64,000 nucleotides of DNA from a virus. Positions 32,402 through 39,969 of the stretch are shown in pieces. The stretch's first letter is position 1. Every line of letters begins with the position of its first letter. A program made the position numbers and the translations under genes. The stretch spans positions 92,236 to 156,235 of the IMG/VR virus record IMGVR_UViG_3300044825_001871; one strand, given 5' to 3'. The notes below the pieces were generated by a model. The model was not told where the DNA came from, made no database searches, and was given only the letters and a program-made list of their open reading frames with translations.

Positions 32402-33700
32402 ATGGAATTGACGGAACAAGTTAAAAATTTTTTAAATTCTATTTCCGAGGATGAATCTTTATATCCTTACATAACTAGTAATAAAAAATTTATTCCTGGT
32501 GAGTCAAATGTTTATTATTCTGGACCTTATTGGGACAATCGTGAAATTGAAACTATTTTTCATTCATTTTTGAAGGGTAAGTGGTTGGCTTCAGGTGAAG
32601 AGGTAAATAAATTTGAAAATAAATTTTCTAAAAAATTTAATAAAAAATATTCTTTAATGGTTAATTCTGGAAGTTCAGCAAATCTAATAATGATTGCTGC
32701 ACTCAAAAAAAGATTCGGGTGGAAAGATGGTGATGAAATTATAGTATCATGTGTTGGATTTCCAACTACAATTGCTCCAATCGTTCAAAATAAATTAACC
32801 CCTGTTTTTGTTGATATCAATTTTTCTGATCTTAATTGGGATTTAAAACAAATTGAAGATAAAATAACTTCAAAAACTAAATCCATTTTTTCTTCTCCCG
32901 TTTTAGGTAATCCTTATAACTTTGATCAGATTATTGATATCTGCGAAAAAAATAAAATTTATATGGTTGCCGATAATTGCGACTCTCTTGGTAGTAAATG
33001 GAATGATAAGTATTTAACTGATTATGCGATTGCAGCATCTTGTTCTTTTTATGCAGCACATCATATTTGCACAGGTGAAGGTGGAATGATATCTAGTGAT
33101 GACGAAGAATTGATTAATATTTCTCGTAGTCTTGCTTGGTGGGGTAGAGATTGTCATTGTATGGGTTCTCAAAATCTTCTTTCATGTGGTGTATGTGGTA
33201 AGAGATTTGATAATTGGATTCAAAACTATGATGGAATAATAGATCACAAATATGTCTATAGCCAGATGGGTTACAACCTAAAACCTATGGACTTTCAGGG
33301 GGCAGTTGGATCTGTTCAAATTGAAAAGTTTGAAGAGATTCACTATCTTCGTAGATTGAACAAGGTAAAAATTCAAGAATACTTTGAAAAGATCCCTGGA
33401 GTTCATAGTATTAATGAACTACCACAAGCAGAAACTAGTTGGTTTGGTGTCCCTGTTATTTGTGATTCAAAAGATATTAAAAATAGATTAATAAATTACT
33501 TAGAATCTAATAAAATCCAAACAAGAAATTATTTTGCTGGAAATATATTGATGCACCCTGGGTATAATCATTTAGATGATTATACAAAATATTCAAATGC
33601 ATCTAAAGTATTAGAAAAAGTATTTTTTGTTGGGTGCTCTCCAACTATTACTGAACCTATGATAGAATATATTGGAGAAATTGTATCTAAATTCAAATAA
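32402..33700 (+). CDS. DegT-fold 3-dehydrase resembling E1 (RfbH/DdhC) of 3,6-dideoxysugar synthesis
   Basis: 432 residues. The fold is PLP-dependent DegT/DnrJ (NSGSSANLIM near 91-100, GEGGMISSDDEE near 222). In FYAAHHICTGEGG the usual PLP lysine is replaced by His (about 217-218), as in the E1 dehydrase of CDP-sugar 3-deoxygenation. A Cys cluster, GRDCHC and SCGVCGKRF (about 248-268), matches the iron-sulfur region of E1. The DHKYVYSQMGYNLK block supports this assignment. It would remove the 3-OH of a 4-keto-6-deoxy sugar. First gene of the glycan cluster. Confidence 0.82.
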   Translation: MELTEQVKNFLNSISEDESLYPYITSNKKFIPGESNVYYSGPYWDNREIETIFHSFLKGKWLASGEEVNKFENKFSKKFNKKYSLMVNSGSSANLIMIAALKKRFGWKDGDEIIVSCVGFPTTIAPIVQNKLTPVFVDINFSDLNWDLKQIEDKITSKTKSIFSSPVLGNPYNFDQIIDICEKNKIYMVADNCDSLGSKWNDKYLTDYAIAASCSFYAAHHICTGEGGMISSDDEELINISRSLAWWGRDCHCMGSQNLLSCGVCGKRFDNWIQNYDGIIDHKYVYSQMGYNLKPMDFQGAVGSVQIEKFEEIHYLRRLNKVKIQEYFEKIPGVHSINELPQAETSWFGVPVICDSKDIKNRLINYLESNKIQTRNYFAGNILMHPGYNHLDDYTKYSNASKVLEKVFFVGCSPTITEPMIEYIGEIVSKFK

Positions 33701-33706
33701 GTAAAT

Positions 33707-34495
33707 ATGATTTATGTTACTGGATCAAATGGATTAATAGGAAAACGATTTTTAGAACTATATAAAGGTCCAATCACTACAATTTCGTATAGAGATGATC
33801 CGCAAGATATATTTAAATCGCATAAAAAATCTTGTTTAATTCACTTTGCTTGGAGTTCTTCAATAAAAAATAGTTATTATGAGTTTGAAAAATTTATAAA
33901 GTATGATGTAATTAATAGTAAAAAAATATTTGATTTTTATTCAAAGAAAAATCCAAATGGTAAAATAATTTTTACATCTAGTTCTCCCGCTCTTTATACT
34001 GGATATGAAAGAACAGTTGATGAAAATACTTTAGTAAACTCAAAAACCCTTTATGGAGACCTTAAAATACAAGTTGAAAATATTTTGAAAACCGTTGAGT
34101 GTGAAACTATTGTATTAAGAGTTTCTAATATATGGGGAGGAAAAAATTTACCATTAAATAGACCTAATGGTTTAGTTGATAAACTTTTTAACATAGTTAA
34201 TACTGAAAATGTACTTGAACTTTACGCAAATTTAGACACTAGAATTGACATAATACATGTTGATGATTTTATTGAATTGATTCAAAAGTGTATAGAAAAA
34301 AAATTAAATATAAAGCATGAAATGTTTGTTGTTGGTTCGCAAAGTTTAACAATTAAAGAAATTTTATCTACAATTTCATCTTTTGGTTATTTAAATATCA
34401 AGTTAAATAAAAAAGAATGTAAGTCTTACATACATGTGGAAAATCGTAGAGTGAGTTTAATGTTTAATTGGAAACCAAAAATTAAATTAATATGA
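33707..34495 (+). CDS. NAD(P)-dependent sugar epimerase/reductase (extended SDR)
   Basis: 262 residues. Rossmann motif YVTGSNGLIGKRF (about 3-15), HFAWSS, catalytic Ser/Tyr/Lys pattern in TSSSPALYTG and LYGDLK (YxxxK). It is shorter than most family members. Its position after the E1-like dehydrase suggests it reduces the 4-keto group of the dideoxysugar, as RfbJ-type enzymes do; this is inference. It overlaps the next gene by 4 nt. Confidence 0.8.
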   Translation: MIYVTGSNGLIGKRFLELYKGPITTISYRDDPQDIFKSHKKSCLIHFAWSSSIKNSYYEFEKFIKYDVINSKKIFDFYSKKNPNGKIIFTSSSPALYTGYERTVDENTLVNSKTLYGDLKIQVENILKTVECETIVLRVSNIWGGKNLPLNRPNGLVDKLFNIVNTENVLELYANLDTRIDIIHVDDFIELIQKCIEKKLNIKHEMFVVGSQSLTIKEILSTISSFGYLNIKLNKKECKSYIHVENRRVSLMFNWKPKIKLI

Positions 34496-35379
34496 AATTT
34501 ATAATTTACGCTCCATTGGAAATCAACGATTGTGGAGGTTGTACAGCTCTTTATAATCTTGCTCAGATATTAATAGACTGGGGATATGATGCTTATGTGT
34601 TTTCTTGGGATTTACAAATCTCATCATTACTTGACACTTCTGTATTAATTAATAATATACCTATTGCTACTCATGACATAATTGATATTGAAAATGATAT
34701 TGTAATATATCCTGAAATTATTGAAGGAAATCCTCTTGGAATTAAAAAATGTGTTAGATGGATTCTTTATTATCTAAATCCCACAGATTTTTCTTCTACT
34801 TGGGGAGAAAATGATCTATGGGTATATTGGTCAGCAGAATACATAACAAAAAATCGTGACCTTGATGAACAGATAATGAACATTTACCATTTAAATAAAA
34901 AATGGGTTCGTGATAATAGTATTAAAGACAGAACTGAAGAATTTTATATTATTAGAAAAGGACGTAATAGGTATAGTGAAACTAATAAAATTCACTCAAA
35001 TGAATCTATTTTATTAGAGGATATCTGTAAAACTCAGAAAGATTATATTTCTTATTATCAAAAAGGACGTATTTTATATTCTTATGATCCTCATACATTT
35101 CATTTAATTATATCCGCCTTATGCGGGTGTGTTTCTGTGGTTCAACCGATGGATGGAGTTTCTAGAAATGAATGGTCTAAACATCTTCCAGGGCATCAAT
35201 TTCTTCCTGAAATAGATGGATCTACTTTTTGGCCAGGAATTGCTTATGGGATTGATGATTTAGAACTTGCATCATCTACGATAGACTTATTACCATTAGT
35301 ATTTAAAAAACAGTCAGAAGCATCTGTAAATACAGTTAGAAATTTTTTAGAAAAAGTTCATTCTCATTTTAAAATTTAA
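34492..35379 (+). CDS. Putative GT-B type glycosyltransferase
   Basis: 295 residues. The N-terminus, FIIYAPLEINDCGGCTALYN, has the Gly-rich loop typical of GT4-like enzymes. The C-terminal half contains YSYDPHTFHLIISALCGCVSVV, which resembles a donor-binding region. Family assignment is tentative. It is the third gene of the first glycan block, followed by a gap with a new promoter. Confidence 0.6.
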   Translation: MKFIIYAPLEINDCGGCTALYNLAQILIDWGYDAYVFSWDLQISSLLDTSVLINNIPIATHDIIDIENDIVIYPEIIEGNPLGIKKCVRWILYYLNPTDFSSTWGENDLWVYWSAEYITKNRDLDEQIMNIYHLNKKWVRDNSIKDRTEEFYIIRKGRNRYSETNKIHSNESILLEDICKTQKDYISYYQKGRILYSYDPHTFHLIISALCGCVSVVQPMDGVSRNEWSKHLPGHQFLPEIDGSTFWPGIAYGIDDLELASSTIDLLPLVFKKQSEASVNTVRNFLEKVHSHFKI

Positions 35380-35415
35380 TAATTTCTTCAACACTTTCTT
35401 GATATCAACACATAG

Positions 35416-35451
35416 TTGACAAGTTTAAAGCACTTACTAGAATAACTAGTA
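35416..35451 (+). promoter_or_regulatory. Sigma70-type promoter with dyad over the -10
   Basis: TTGACA (35416-35421), 16-nt spacer, TAGAAT (35438-35443). A perfect dyad, TACTAG-aataa-CTAGTA (35435-35451), is centred on the -10. Drives the small-gene block. Confidence 0.78.
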
Positions 35452-35469
35452 GTATTCAACTTAAACCTT

Positions 35470-35619
35470 ATGGATCAACACACCTATGATAATTGGGTGA
35501 AGATCAAAGAAACCTTTGAAACTTCTGGCAATACCGACAATATGTTTTATAAAAGAGCAGTTGAAATAGTTAAAACTAGAAGAGACCCTTTGGCAAAGTT
35601 TCTTGGAGATGAAAAGTGA
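35470..35619 (+). CDS. Small hypothetical protein
   Basis: 49 residues, MDQHTYDNWVKIKETFE..., soluble and charged. It follows a consensus promoter by 19 nt and overlaps the next start by 1 nt. Function unknown. Confidence 0.68.
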   Translation: MDQHTYDNWVKIKETFETSGNTDNMFYKRAVEIVKTRRDPLAKFLGDEK

Positions 35620-35819
35620 TGGATCCTCACGATGAGTTTGTTAGTCGTTCTGAAGTTCAGGAGATGATCGATGCAGCAATACGACGACACAATCGTAATG
35701 CTTCTATCATTAGTATGTGCGTTGGTTGGGTGGTTCTTGCTTTATTTGCTGAGGGACTTTTAAGGTTAGTTGGAGTTATTCCTCCTATTTTTCCATGGCT
35801 AAATATTACTCTGAAATAA
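35619..35819 (+). CDS. Small single-span membrane protein
   Basis: 66 residues from the ATG at 35619. A soluble N-terminus (SRSEVQEMIDAAIRRHNR) is followed by a membrane segment, ASIISMCVGWVVLALFAEGL (about 28-47), and a hydrophobic end. It overlaps both neighbours. Confidence 0.7.
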   Translation: MDPHDEFVSRSEVQEMIDAAIRRHNRNASIISMCVGWVVLALFAEGLLRLVGVIPPIFPWLNITLK

Positions 35820-35974
35820 TTGGAATTGTTTTTTTACTAGTATTTGCTGCTACTATGTTCTACCAAGGAACTTGTATTTTGCGAGGACAGAGAGGTTATT
35901 CTTTGAGAGACTATCTAAAGCAGGATAGTAATAACATGCGTAAAAGAATAGAAGAATTATTAAAAGACAAATGA
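35795..35974 (+). CDS. Small membrane protein
   Basis: 59 residues, MAKYYSEIIGIVFLLVFAAT: one N-terminal membrane segment, then a basic cytoplasmic tail (RGQRGYSLRDYLKQ). It overlaps the preceding gene by 25 nt and the next by 4 nt. Confidence 0.65.
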   Translation: MAKYYSEIIGIVFLLVFAATMFYQGTCILRGQRGYSLRDYLKQDSNNMRKRIEELLKDK

Positions 35975-36084
35975 TAACAGAAGAAGATTTGGAGAATTTG
36001 CAGCAAAGAGTTCTTCAGAAAAAAATGGAAGAACTGTTTGAAGAACCATCAACTTATGAAGATGAGGACGAAGAAAATGTTTAA
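35971..36084 (+). CDS. Small acidic hypothetical protein
   Basis: 37 residues, MITEEDLENLQQRVLQKK..., very acidic at the C-terminus. ATGA overlap with the preceding gene and an 8-nt overlap with the next favour a real coupled gene. Confidence 0.5.
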   Translation: MITEEDLENLQQRVLQKKMEELFEEPSTYEDEDEENV

Positions 36085-36169
36085 AACACTTTTTATTTTC
36101 ACTTTCATTTATGCTACATTGATTGCGTCTTGGATTTATTGGGGACTTACACATGCATATCCACAATAA
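36077..36169 (+). CDS. 30-residue membrane peptide
   Basis: MFKTLFIFTFIYATLIASWI and ten more residues: nearly the whole peptide is one membrane helix. It overlaps the preceding gene by 8 nt and the following gene by 17 nt. Confidence 0.45.
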   Translation: MFKTLFIFTFIYATLIASWIYWGLTHAYPQ

Positions 36170-36353
36170 ACAAAGATATAATTTTGCTATGTCTTCTTTT
36201 ATAAGAATGTACGGGCATTCTGTACTACATAATCATGATATTAAACAGTTTTGTATCGAATGGTCTAACTGTGAAGTAAATGCTCCTTTATCAGGACTTG
36301 ACGAAGTGGATCAGTACATGTATTATGAATATAAGAACTGGAGGGGAAGATGA
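36153..36353 (+). CDS. Small hypothetical protein
   Basis: 66 residues from the ATG at 36153. His/Tyr/Asn rich (MHIHNKQRYNF, MYGHSVLHNHDIKQF). A shorter start at 36189 is possible. Function unknown. It overlaps the next gene by 4 nt. Confidence 0.58.
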   Translation: MHIHNKQRYNFAMSSFIRMYGHSVLHNHDIKQFCIEWSNCEVNAPLSGLDEVDQYMYYEYKNWRGR

Positions 36354-36466
36354 TTTTTCACATCGTAGAATCACTCGCTTCAAATCCATTATTTCTTTTT
36401 CTATGTGGAATGGGGTTGACAGTTGTTCCTTTTGCTGGTATTATGTTTATACATAGAGATAAGTAA
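36350..36466 (+). CDS. 38-residue membrane peptide
   Basis: MIFHIVESLASNPLFLFLCG..., one membrane helix (about 14-33) and a basic end. GAGGGG lies 4 nt before the ATG. The stop abuts the tRNA-Pro gene with no gap. Confidence 0.58.
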   Translation: MIFHIVESLASNPLFLFLCGMGLTVVPFAGIMFIHRDK

Positions 36467-36538
36467 CGGGGTGTAAGTCAGCGGTAGACGGCTTGCTTTG
36501 GGAGCAAGAAGACAGAGGTTCGATCCCTCTCACCCCGA
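36467..36538 (+). tRNA. tRNA-Pro (anticodon UGG)
   Basis: 72 nt. Acceptor CGGGGTG / CACCCCG, anticodon stem CTTGC / GCAAG around TTTGGGA, T-arm AGAGG / CCTCT. Confidence 0.95.
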
Positions 36539-36553
36539 CTCATAAAATACTTT

Positions 36554-36787
36554 ATGAAAATGAATCAAGAACTTAACGAACTTCAAACATTTACAATCGA
36601 ACAGTTTCAATCAAATTTTGACAATTTAATGGATAGAGTTGAAAATGGCGAATCGTTTATCATTACGAGTGAGCACGGAAACGCTGTTATAGTTCCGTAT
36701 AAAGAAGTGATAAGTATATGTAACGAAGCAAATGTGGATTTTGAAGAGATAGTTAAGATTCACACAGACCACGAAGAAGGGTCTTGA
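36554..36787 (+). CDS. Phd/YefM-like antitoxin, no toxin partner
   Basis: 77 residues. It matches the Phd/YefM pattern: FTIEQFQSNFDNLMDRVENG, then ESFIITSEHGNAVIVPYKE, with the usual short length. Antitoxins of this family bind DNA with the N-terminal part and neutralise RelE/Doc-type toxins with the C-terminal tail. No toxin-sized gene is adjacent: the next features are a promoter and two tRNAs. It may repress promoters or counter a host toxin. Confidence 0.78.
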   Translation: MKMNQELNELQTFTIEQFQSNFDNLMDRVENGESFIITSEHGNAVIVPYKEVISICNEANVDFEEIVKIHTDHEEGS

Positions 36788-36819
36788 CGAAGGGTTCCAA
36801 ATCTCCTATAATGATTTGG
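36784..36819 (+). promoter_or_regulatory. Sigma70-type promoter with dyad flanking the -10
   Basis: TTGACG (36784-36789), 17-nt spacer, TATAAT (36807-36812). A perfect 7-bp dyad, CCAAATC-N9-GATTTGG (36797-36819), encloses the -10. tRNA-Ile starts 14 nt after the -10. Confidence 0.85.
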
Positions 36820-36825
36820 TCTTAA

Positions 36826-36897
36826 GGGGGTGTCGCATAAAGGTCAATGCGCTCTGCTTATAACGGAGTCATCCTGGTTCAAGTCCAGGCATCCCTA
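36826..36897 (+). tRNA. tRNA-Ile (anticodon UAU)
   Basis: 72 nt. Acceptor GGGGGTG / CATCCCT (two G-U pairs), D stem GCAT / ATGC, anticodon stem CTCTG / CGGAG around CTTATAA, T-arm CCTGG / CCAGG. It reads AUA directly; most bacteria use a modified CAU tRNA instead. Confidence 0.88.
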
Positions 36898-36901
36898 CTT
36901 T

Positions 36902-36974
36902 GCTGGTTTAGCTCTCTGGAGAAAGCACTGCCCTCATAAGGCAAGACAGGTCGGTTCGATCCCGACAACCAGCA
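36902..36974 (+). tRNA. tRNA-Met or Ile2 (anticodon CAU)
   Basis: 73 nt. Acceptor GCTGGTT / AACCAGC, anticodon loop CTCATAA on a 4-bp stem TGCC / GGCA, T-arm GTCGG / CCGAC. The sequence alone does not decide between elongator Met and lysidine-type Ile. Confidence 0.88.
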
Positions 36975-36976
36975 TA

Positions 36977-36996
36977 GGACAGAAACTCTACTGTCC
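36977..36996 (+). terminator. Hairpin after the tRNA pair
   Basis: Stem GGACAG / CTGTCC with an 8-nt loop. Only a weak pyrimidine tract (GTCTT) follows, so it may be a processing or weak termination signal. Confidence 0.45.
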
Positions 36997-36999
36997 GTC

Positions 37000-37028
37000 T
37001 TGACTTCTCTAAGTCAACCCCTTATAAT
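37000..37028 (+). promoter_or_regulatory. Sigma70-type promoter with dyad over the -35
   Basis: TTGACT (37000-37005), 17-nt spacer, TATAAT (37023-37028). A perfect 7-bp dyad, TTGACTT-ctct-AAGTCAA (37000-37017), covers the -35. Drives the gene at 37051. Confidence 0.85.
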
Positions 37029-37050
37029 ACTAAGGTCAACATTCAAAACA

Positions 37051-37266
37051 ATGACTCTCACAGCAAAATTCAAGAAAGACGTTCAAACCCTTCGTGGCGC
37101 GGCAAATGGCGATTTCTACCTTGATGTAAAGAATCCGAAACTCTACAAAAAGGTTCGCCGCTACTACGAAAACGAAGGTGTAGTATTTTCTGGTGATCCT
37201 TTGGATGATTATGAAATGCTTATGGAATATGTTCTTGCTGATCTGGAATCTGTTGAGGTAGCATGA
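37051..37266 (+). CDS. Small conserved hypothetical protein
   Basis: 71 residues from the ATG at 37051, 23 nt after a consensus promoter. Blocks: KKDVQTLRGAANGDFYLDVK, KVRRYYENEGVVF and an acidic helix (LMEYVLADLESVEV). Function unknown. It overlaps the next gene by 4 nt. Confidence 0.75.
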   Translation: MTLTAKFKKDVQTLRGAANGDFYLDVKNPKLYKKVRRYYENEGVVFSGDPLDDYEMLMEYVLADLESVEVA

Positions 37267-37505
37267 AAACCAAAGTTCTTTTGGAACGAGAAGGATATCG
37301 CTTTATAGAAGCAGGTATTATTGAAATCAACGGTAAACCTGATTATCGTATGCAAAAACAAAACGAATATACTAAACGTTGGAATGACATTTATCTTTTT
37401 GATAATGGTTTACAATGTACTACTGCTATGGAAGACATTGACTATGCGCGTTGGTTAGATCCAGATAGAGTTCCATGTTATATTGCAGACGATGAGGATG
37501 ATTAA
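37263..37505 (+). CDS. Hypothetical protein
   Basis: 80 residues, mixed alpha/beta and acidic at the end (IADDEDD). Coupled to the preceding gene by ATGA overlap. No family is recognised. Confidence 0.7.
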   Translation: MKTKVLLEREGYRFIEAGIIEINGKPDYRMQKQNEYTKRWNDIYLFDNGLQCTTAMEDIDYARWLDPDRVPCYIADDEDD

Positions 37506-37553
37506 ATAGTCACGGATGGACTTTAACAGCACTGGTCGGGAGCAAAACCTCTT

Positions 37554-37781
37554 ATGTCTAAATCTGATTTACTTCGGTGGATTGGAAATATTCTTCTCAT
37601 AATCGGTTATCAAACTATGTTATGGGGAGATTTTAAATATGGTTTAATAATAAAAGTTATTGGAGGACTACTCACAGTACCTTTCGCTATTAAACTTAAA
37701 CTTTGGGATGTACTATTTCTATGTGCATTTTTTGGTATCTCCGAAATATCAAAATTAACCCAACTTTTCTTAGTTTCTTAA
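37554..37781 (+). CDS. Small two-span membrane protein
   Basis: 75 residues. Hydrophobic segments: LLRWIGNILLIIGYQTML (about 6-23) and VIGGLLTVPFAI plus LWDVLFLCAFFGI (about 35-63). It may be a membrane-modifying protein. Function unknown. Confidence 0.68.
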   Translation: MSKSDLLRWIGNILLIIGYQTMLWGDFKYGLIIKVIGGLLTVPFAIKLKLWDVLFLCAFFGISEISKLTQLFLVS

Positions 37782-37812
37782 AACTAAGTGGTGGAGTCAA
37801 AATGACCCTATT

Positions 37813-37908
37813 ATGAGTTTACGTCATCTCTCAAATGCCGTTGGTGCGGATGGGACTCTCTCCCGCCTGGTTTCCAATTTCCAGTCAAAGAATTGGTGGC
37901 GAGCCTGA
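37813..37908 (+). CDS. Possible very small protein
   Basis: 31 residues, MSLRHLSNAVGADGTLSRLV..., ending KNWWRA. Composition looks protein-like, but no ribosome site is clear. The stretch could be leader RNA instead. Confidence 0.35.
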   Translation: MSLRHLSNAVGADGTLSRLVSNFQSKNWWRA

Positions 37909-37915
37909 ATTACTG

Positions 37916-37943
37916 AGGTGGGTTGCATAAACCCACCTTTTTT
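37916..37943 (+). terminator. Rho-independent terminator
   Basis: 9-bp stem AGGTGGGTT / AACCCACCT (37916-37924 and 37930-37938) followed by a T-run. It isolates the small-gene block from the glycan operon. Confidence 0.9.
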
Positions 37944-37976
37944 AGTATACTATATACAAAGAGTTTAATTTAATCT

Positions 37977-39029
37977 ATGAGCGATTATAAGAAGACAGCA
38001 CTTGTTTTTGGTGCTGGTGGCTTTATTGGAAGTCATATGGTAAAGAGACTGAGAGCAGAGGGATACTGGGTACGTGGTGTAGATTTGAAGCGACCAGAGT
38101 TCTCTGAAACCGAAGCACATGAGTTTATTCAGGGTGACCTAAGAGATGCTGCTTTCGTAGAAAAAGTTGTTCAATTTAAAGGATATCTTGGGAACTTTTA
38201 TCATTTTGTAGCATCAAAATATATTGACACTTTTGATGAAGTTTATCAATTTGCTGCCGATATGGGTGGAGCAGGTTTCGTTTTTACTGGCGAAAACGAT
38301 GCGGATATCATGCATAATTCTGCCACCATTAATCTTAATTTTCTTGAGGCACAACGTAAACTCAATGATTTTAGGGGAGTGAATAAAACCAGAATTTTTT
38401 ATTCTAGTTCTGCCTGCATGTATCCAGAGCACAATCAACTTGACCCAGATAATCCCGATTGTCGTGAAGAGTCGGCATATCCAGCTAACCCAGATTCTGA
38501 ATATGGATGGGAAAAACTCTTCTCAGAGCGACTGTACTTTGCTTATCATCGCAATTATGGCATTCCAGTTAGGGTTGCTCGCTACCACAATATTTTCGGT
38601 CCCGAAGGAACCTGGGAAGGTGGAAGAGAGAAAGCACCTGCAGCAATCTGCCGTAAAGTAGCTTCTTTACCTCAAGAGGGTGGCACTATTGAAGTGTGGG
38701 GAGATGGTAAACAGACCCGCTCATTCCTTTATATTGATGAATGTATCGAAGCAACTAGGCGTCTGATGGATGGCGATTTTATTGGACCTGTTAATATTGG
38801 TTCAGAAGAAATGGTCACTATCAATCAACTTGTAGATACTGCCGCAAAAGTTTCTTCTAAGAATGTGAATAAAGAATATAATCTAGATGCTCCTACTGGA
38901 GTTCGTGGAAGAAACTCAAATAATGATCTTATTCGCGAAAAACTTGGTTGGGATTATTCTCAGAGTTTGGAAGAAGGGATTTCCAAGACATATGAATGGA
39001 TTAATTCTCAAGTTAATACGATTGATTGA
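37977..39029 (+). CDS. gme: GDP-mannose 3,5-epimerase
   Basis: 350 residues. Extended SDR with NAD motif FGAGGFIGSHM (about 11-21), the GME-specific block ADMGGAGFVFTGENDA (about 90-105), SSACMYPEH and the catalytic Tyr/Lys in SEYGWEKL. It converts GDP-D-mannose to GDP-L-galactose or GDP-L-gulose in the cytoplasm. It is the first gene of the long glycan operon after a terminator. Codon use and GC are higher than in the following glycosyltransferase genes. Confidence 0.92.
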   Translation: MSDYKKTALVFGAGGFIGSHMVKRLRAEGYWVRGVDLKRPEFSETEAHEFIQGDLRDAAFVEKVVQFKGYLGNFYHFVASKYIDTFDEVYQFAADMGGAGFVFTGENDADIMHNSATINLNFLEAQRKLNDFRGVNKTRIFYSSSACMYPEHNQLDPDNPDCREESAYPANPDSEYGWEKLFSERLYFAYHRNYGIPVRVARYHNIFGPEGTWEGGREKAPAAICRKVASLPQEGGTIEVWGDGKQTRSFLYIDECIEATRRLMDGDFIGPVNIGSEEMVTINQLVDTAAKVSSKNVNKEYNLDAPTGVRGRNSNNDLIREKLGWDYSQSLEEGISKTYEWINSQVNTID

Positions 39030-39043
39030 TTTTTCTTTTGAAT

Positions 39044-39967
39044 ATGAAAAAAATTTATTTGGTGAATACACCTGATTATCCTACTAAAGGAACTCATTAC
39101 TTAATGAGTATGAAATTTGTTAATGGATTTTCTTTATATGGGTTAGAAACATATACTTTAGACACATTTGATGGGGTAGAAGATTCTGATGAACAGATTT
39201 TCTTAGTGTGTGATAATTTTTACGACCAAAGAAAATCTGATTGGATGGATGACTTTGATTATTTGTCCAAAAAATTTGAAAAGACTACCTGGATTTTTTG
39301 GACATTTCATAATGTTCTAAACAATCATTACCGAGATAGATTGTTCCCGTTCAAGAAATATATTTTTACGGGCGAATATTATAGGAAACCTGATTTTTCA
39401 TACTTTGGTGAGCACTTCCGTGAATATGTGAATCATCCAAACTATGTTGCTCTTCCCTTTGCTGCTAGCATAAATCCAATCGATTTGGATACTATCCTAT
39501 CTTTTAGAAATGATGTATACGATTGTGGATTCTCTGGTTGTAGGTATAAAGAGGAATGGTCTAGGAAACTCTCAGAAAAATACAATTGCTACATTCATTA
39601 TTGGCCTCCATTTTTGGAAGAAAGTGAGCGAATTAGTAAGGCATTTTTAACTTCCAAAATATGCCTAGGATTTAATTCTGATGATAATATCAGAAATGGA
39701 CTGCCAACAGAGAGGGTTTTTGAGGGAATTGCCTATGGTTGTGTTGTTTTAACTGACTGTGAGATGGCTGTAGAAGCAACAGATGGAGTTGCTGTTTATG
39801 TTTCTGATTATGATGACCTTCAAGAAAAGGTTGAATTCTATTTGACTAATGAGGATGCTAGAAAGGAAAAGCAAAAATTAGGATATGAATTTGCAAAAAA
39901 TAAAGGTACGTATTATAATGTCGTAAAGGATTTCTTAAATTCAATTCAAAAACTACATGGAAATTGA
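39044..39967 (+). CDS. Glycosyltransferase (GT-B, group 1-like)
   Basis: 307 residues from the ATG at 39044. The N-terminal half is aromatic-rich. The C-terminal domain has CLGFNSDDNIRNGLPTERVF, then EGIAYGCVVLTD, a donor-binding pattern of GT-B enzymes. Acceptor and donor unknown. Confidence 0.75.
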   Translation: MKKIYLVNTPDYPTKGTHYLMSMKFVNGFSLYGLETYTLDTFDGVEDSDEQIFLVCDNFYDQRKSDWMDDFDYLSKKFEKTTWIFWTFHNVLNNHYRDRLFPFKKYIFTGEYYRKPDFSYFGEHFREYVNHPNYVALPFAASINPIDLDTILSFRNDVYDCGFSGCRYKEEWSRKLSEKYNCYIHYWPPFLEESERISKAFLTSKICLGFNSDDNIRNGLPTERVFEGIAYGCVVLTDCEMAVEATDGVAVYVSDYDDLQEKVEFYLTNEDARKEKQKLGYEFAKNKGTYYNVVKDFLNSIQKLHGN

Positions 39968-39969
39968 AA

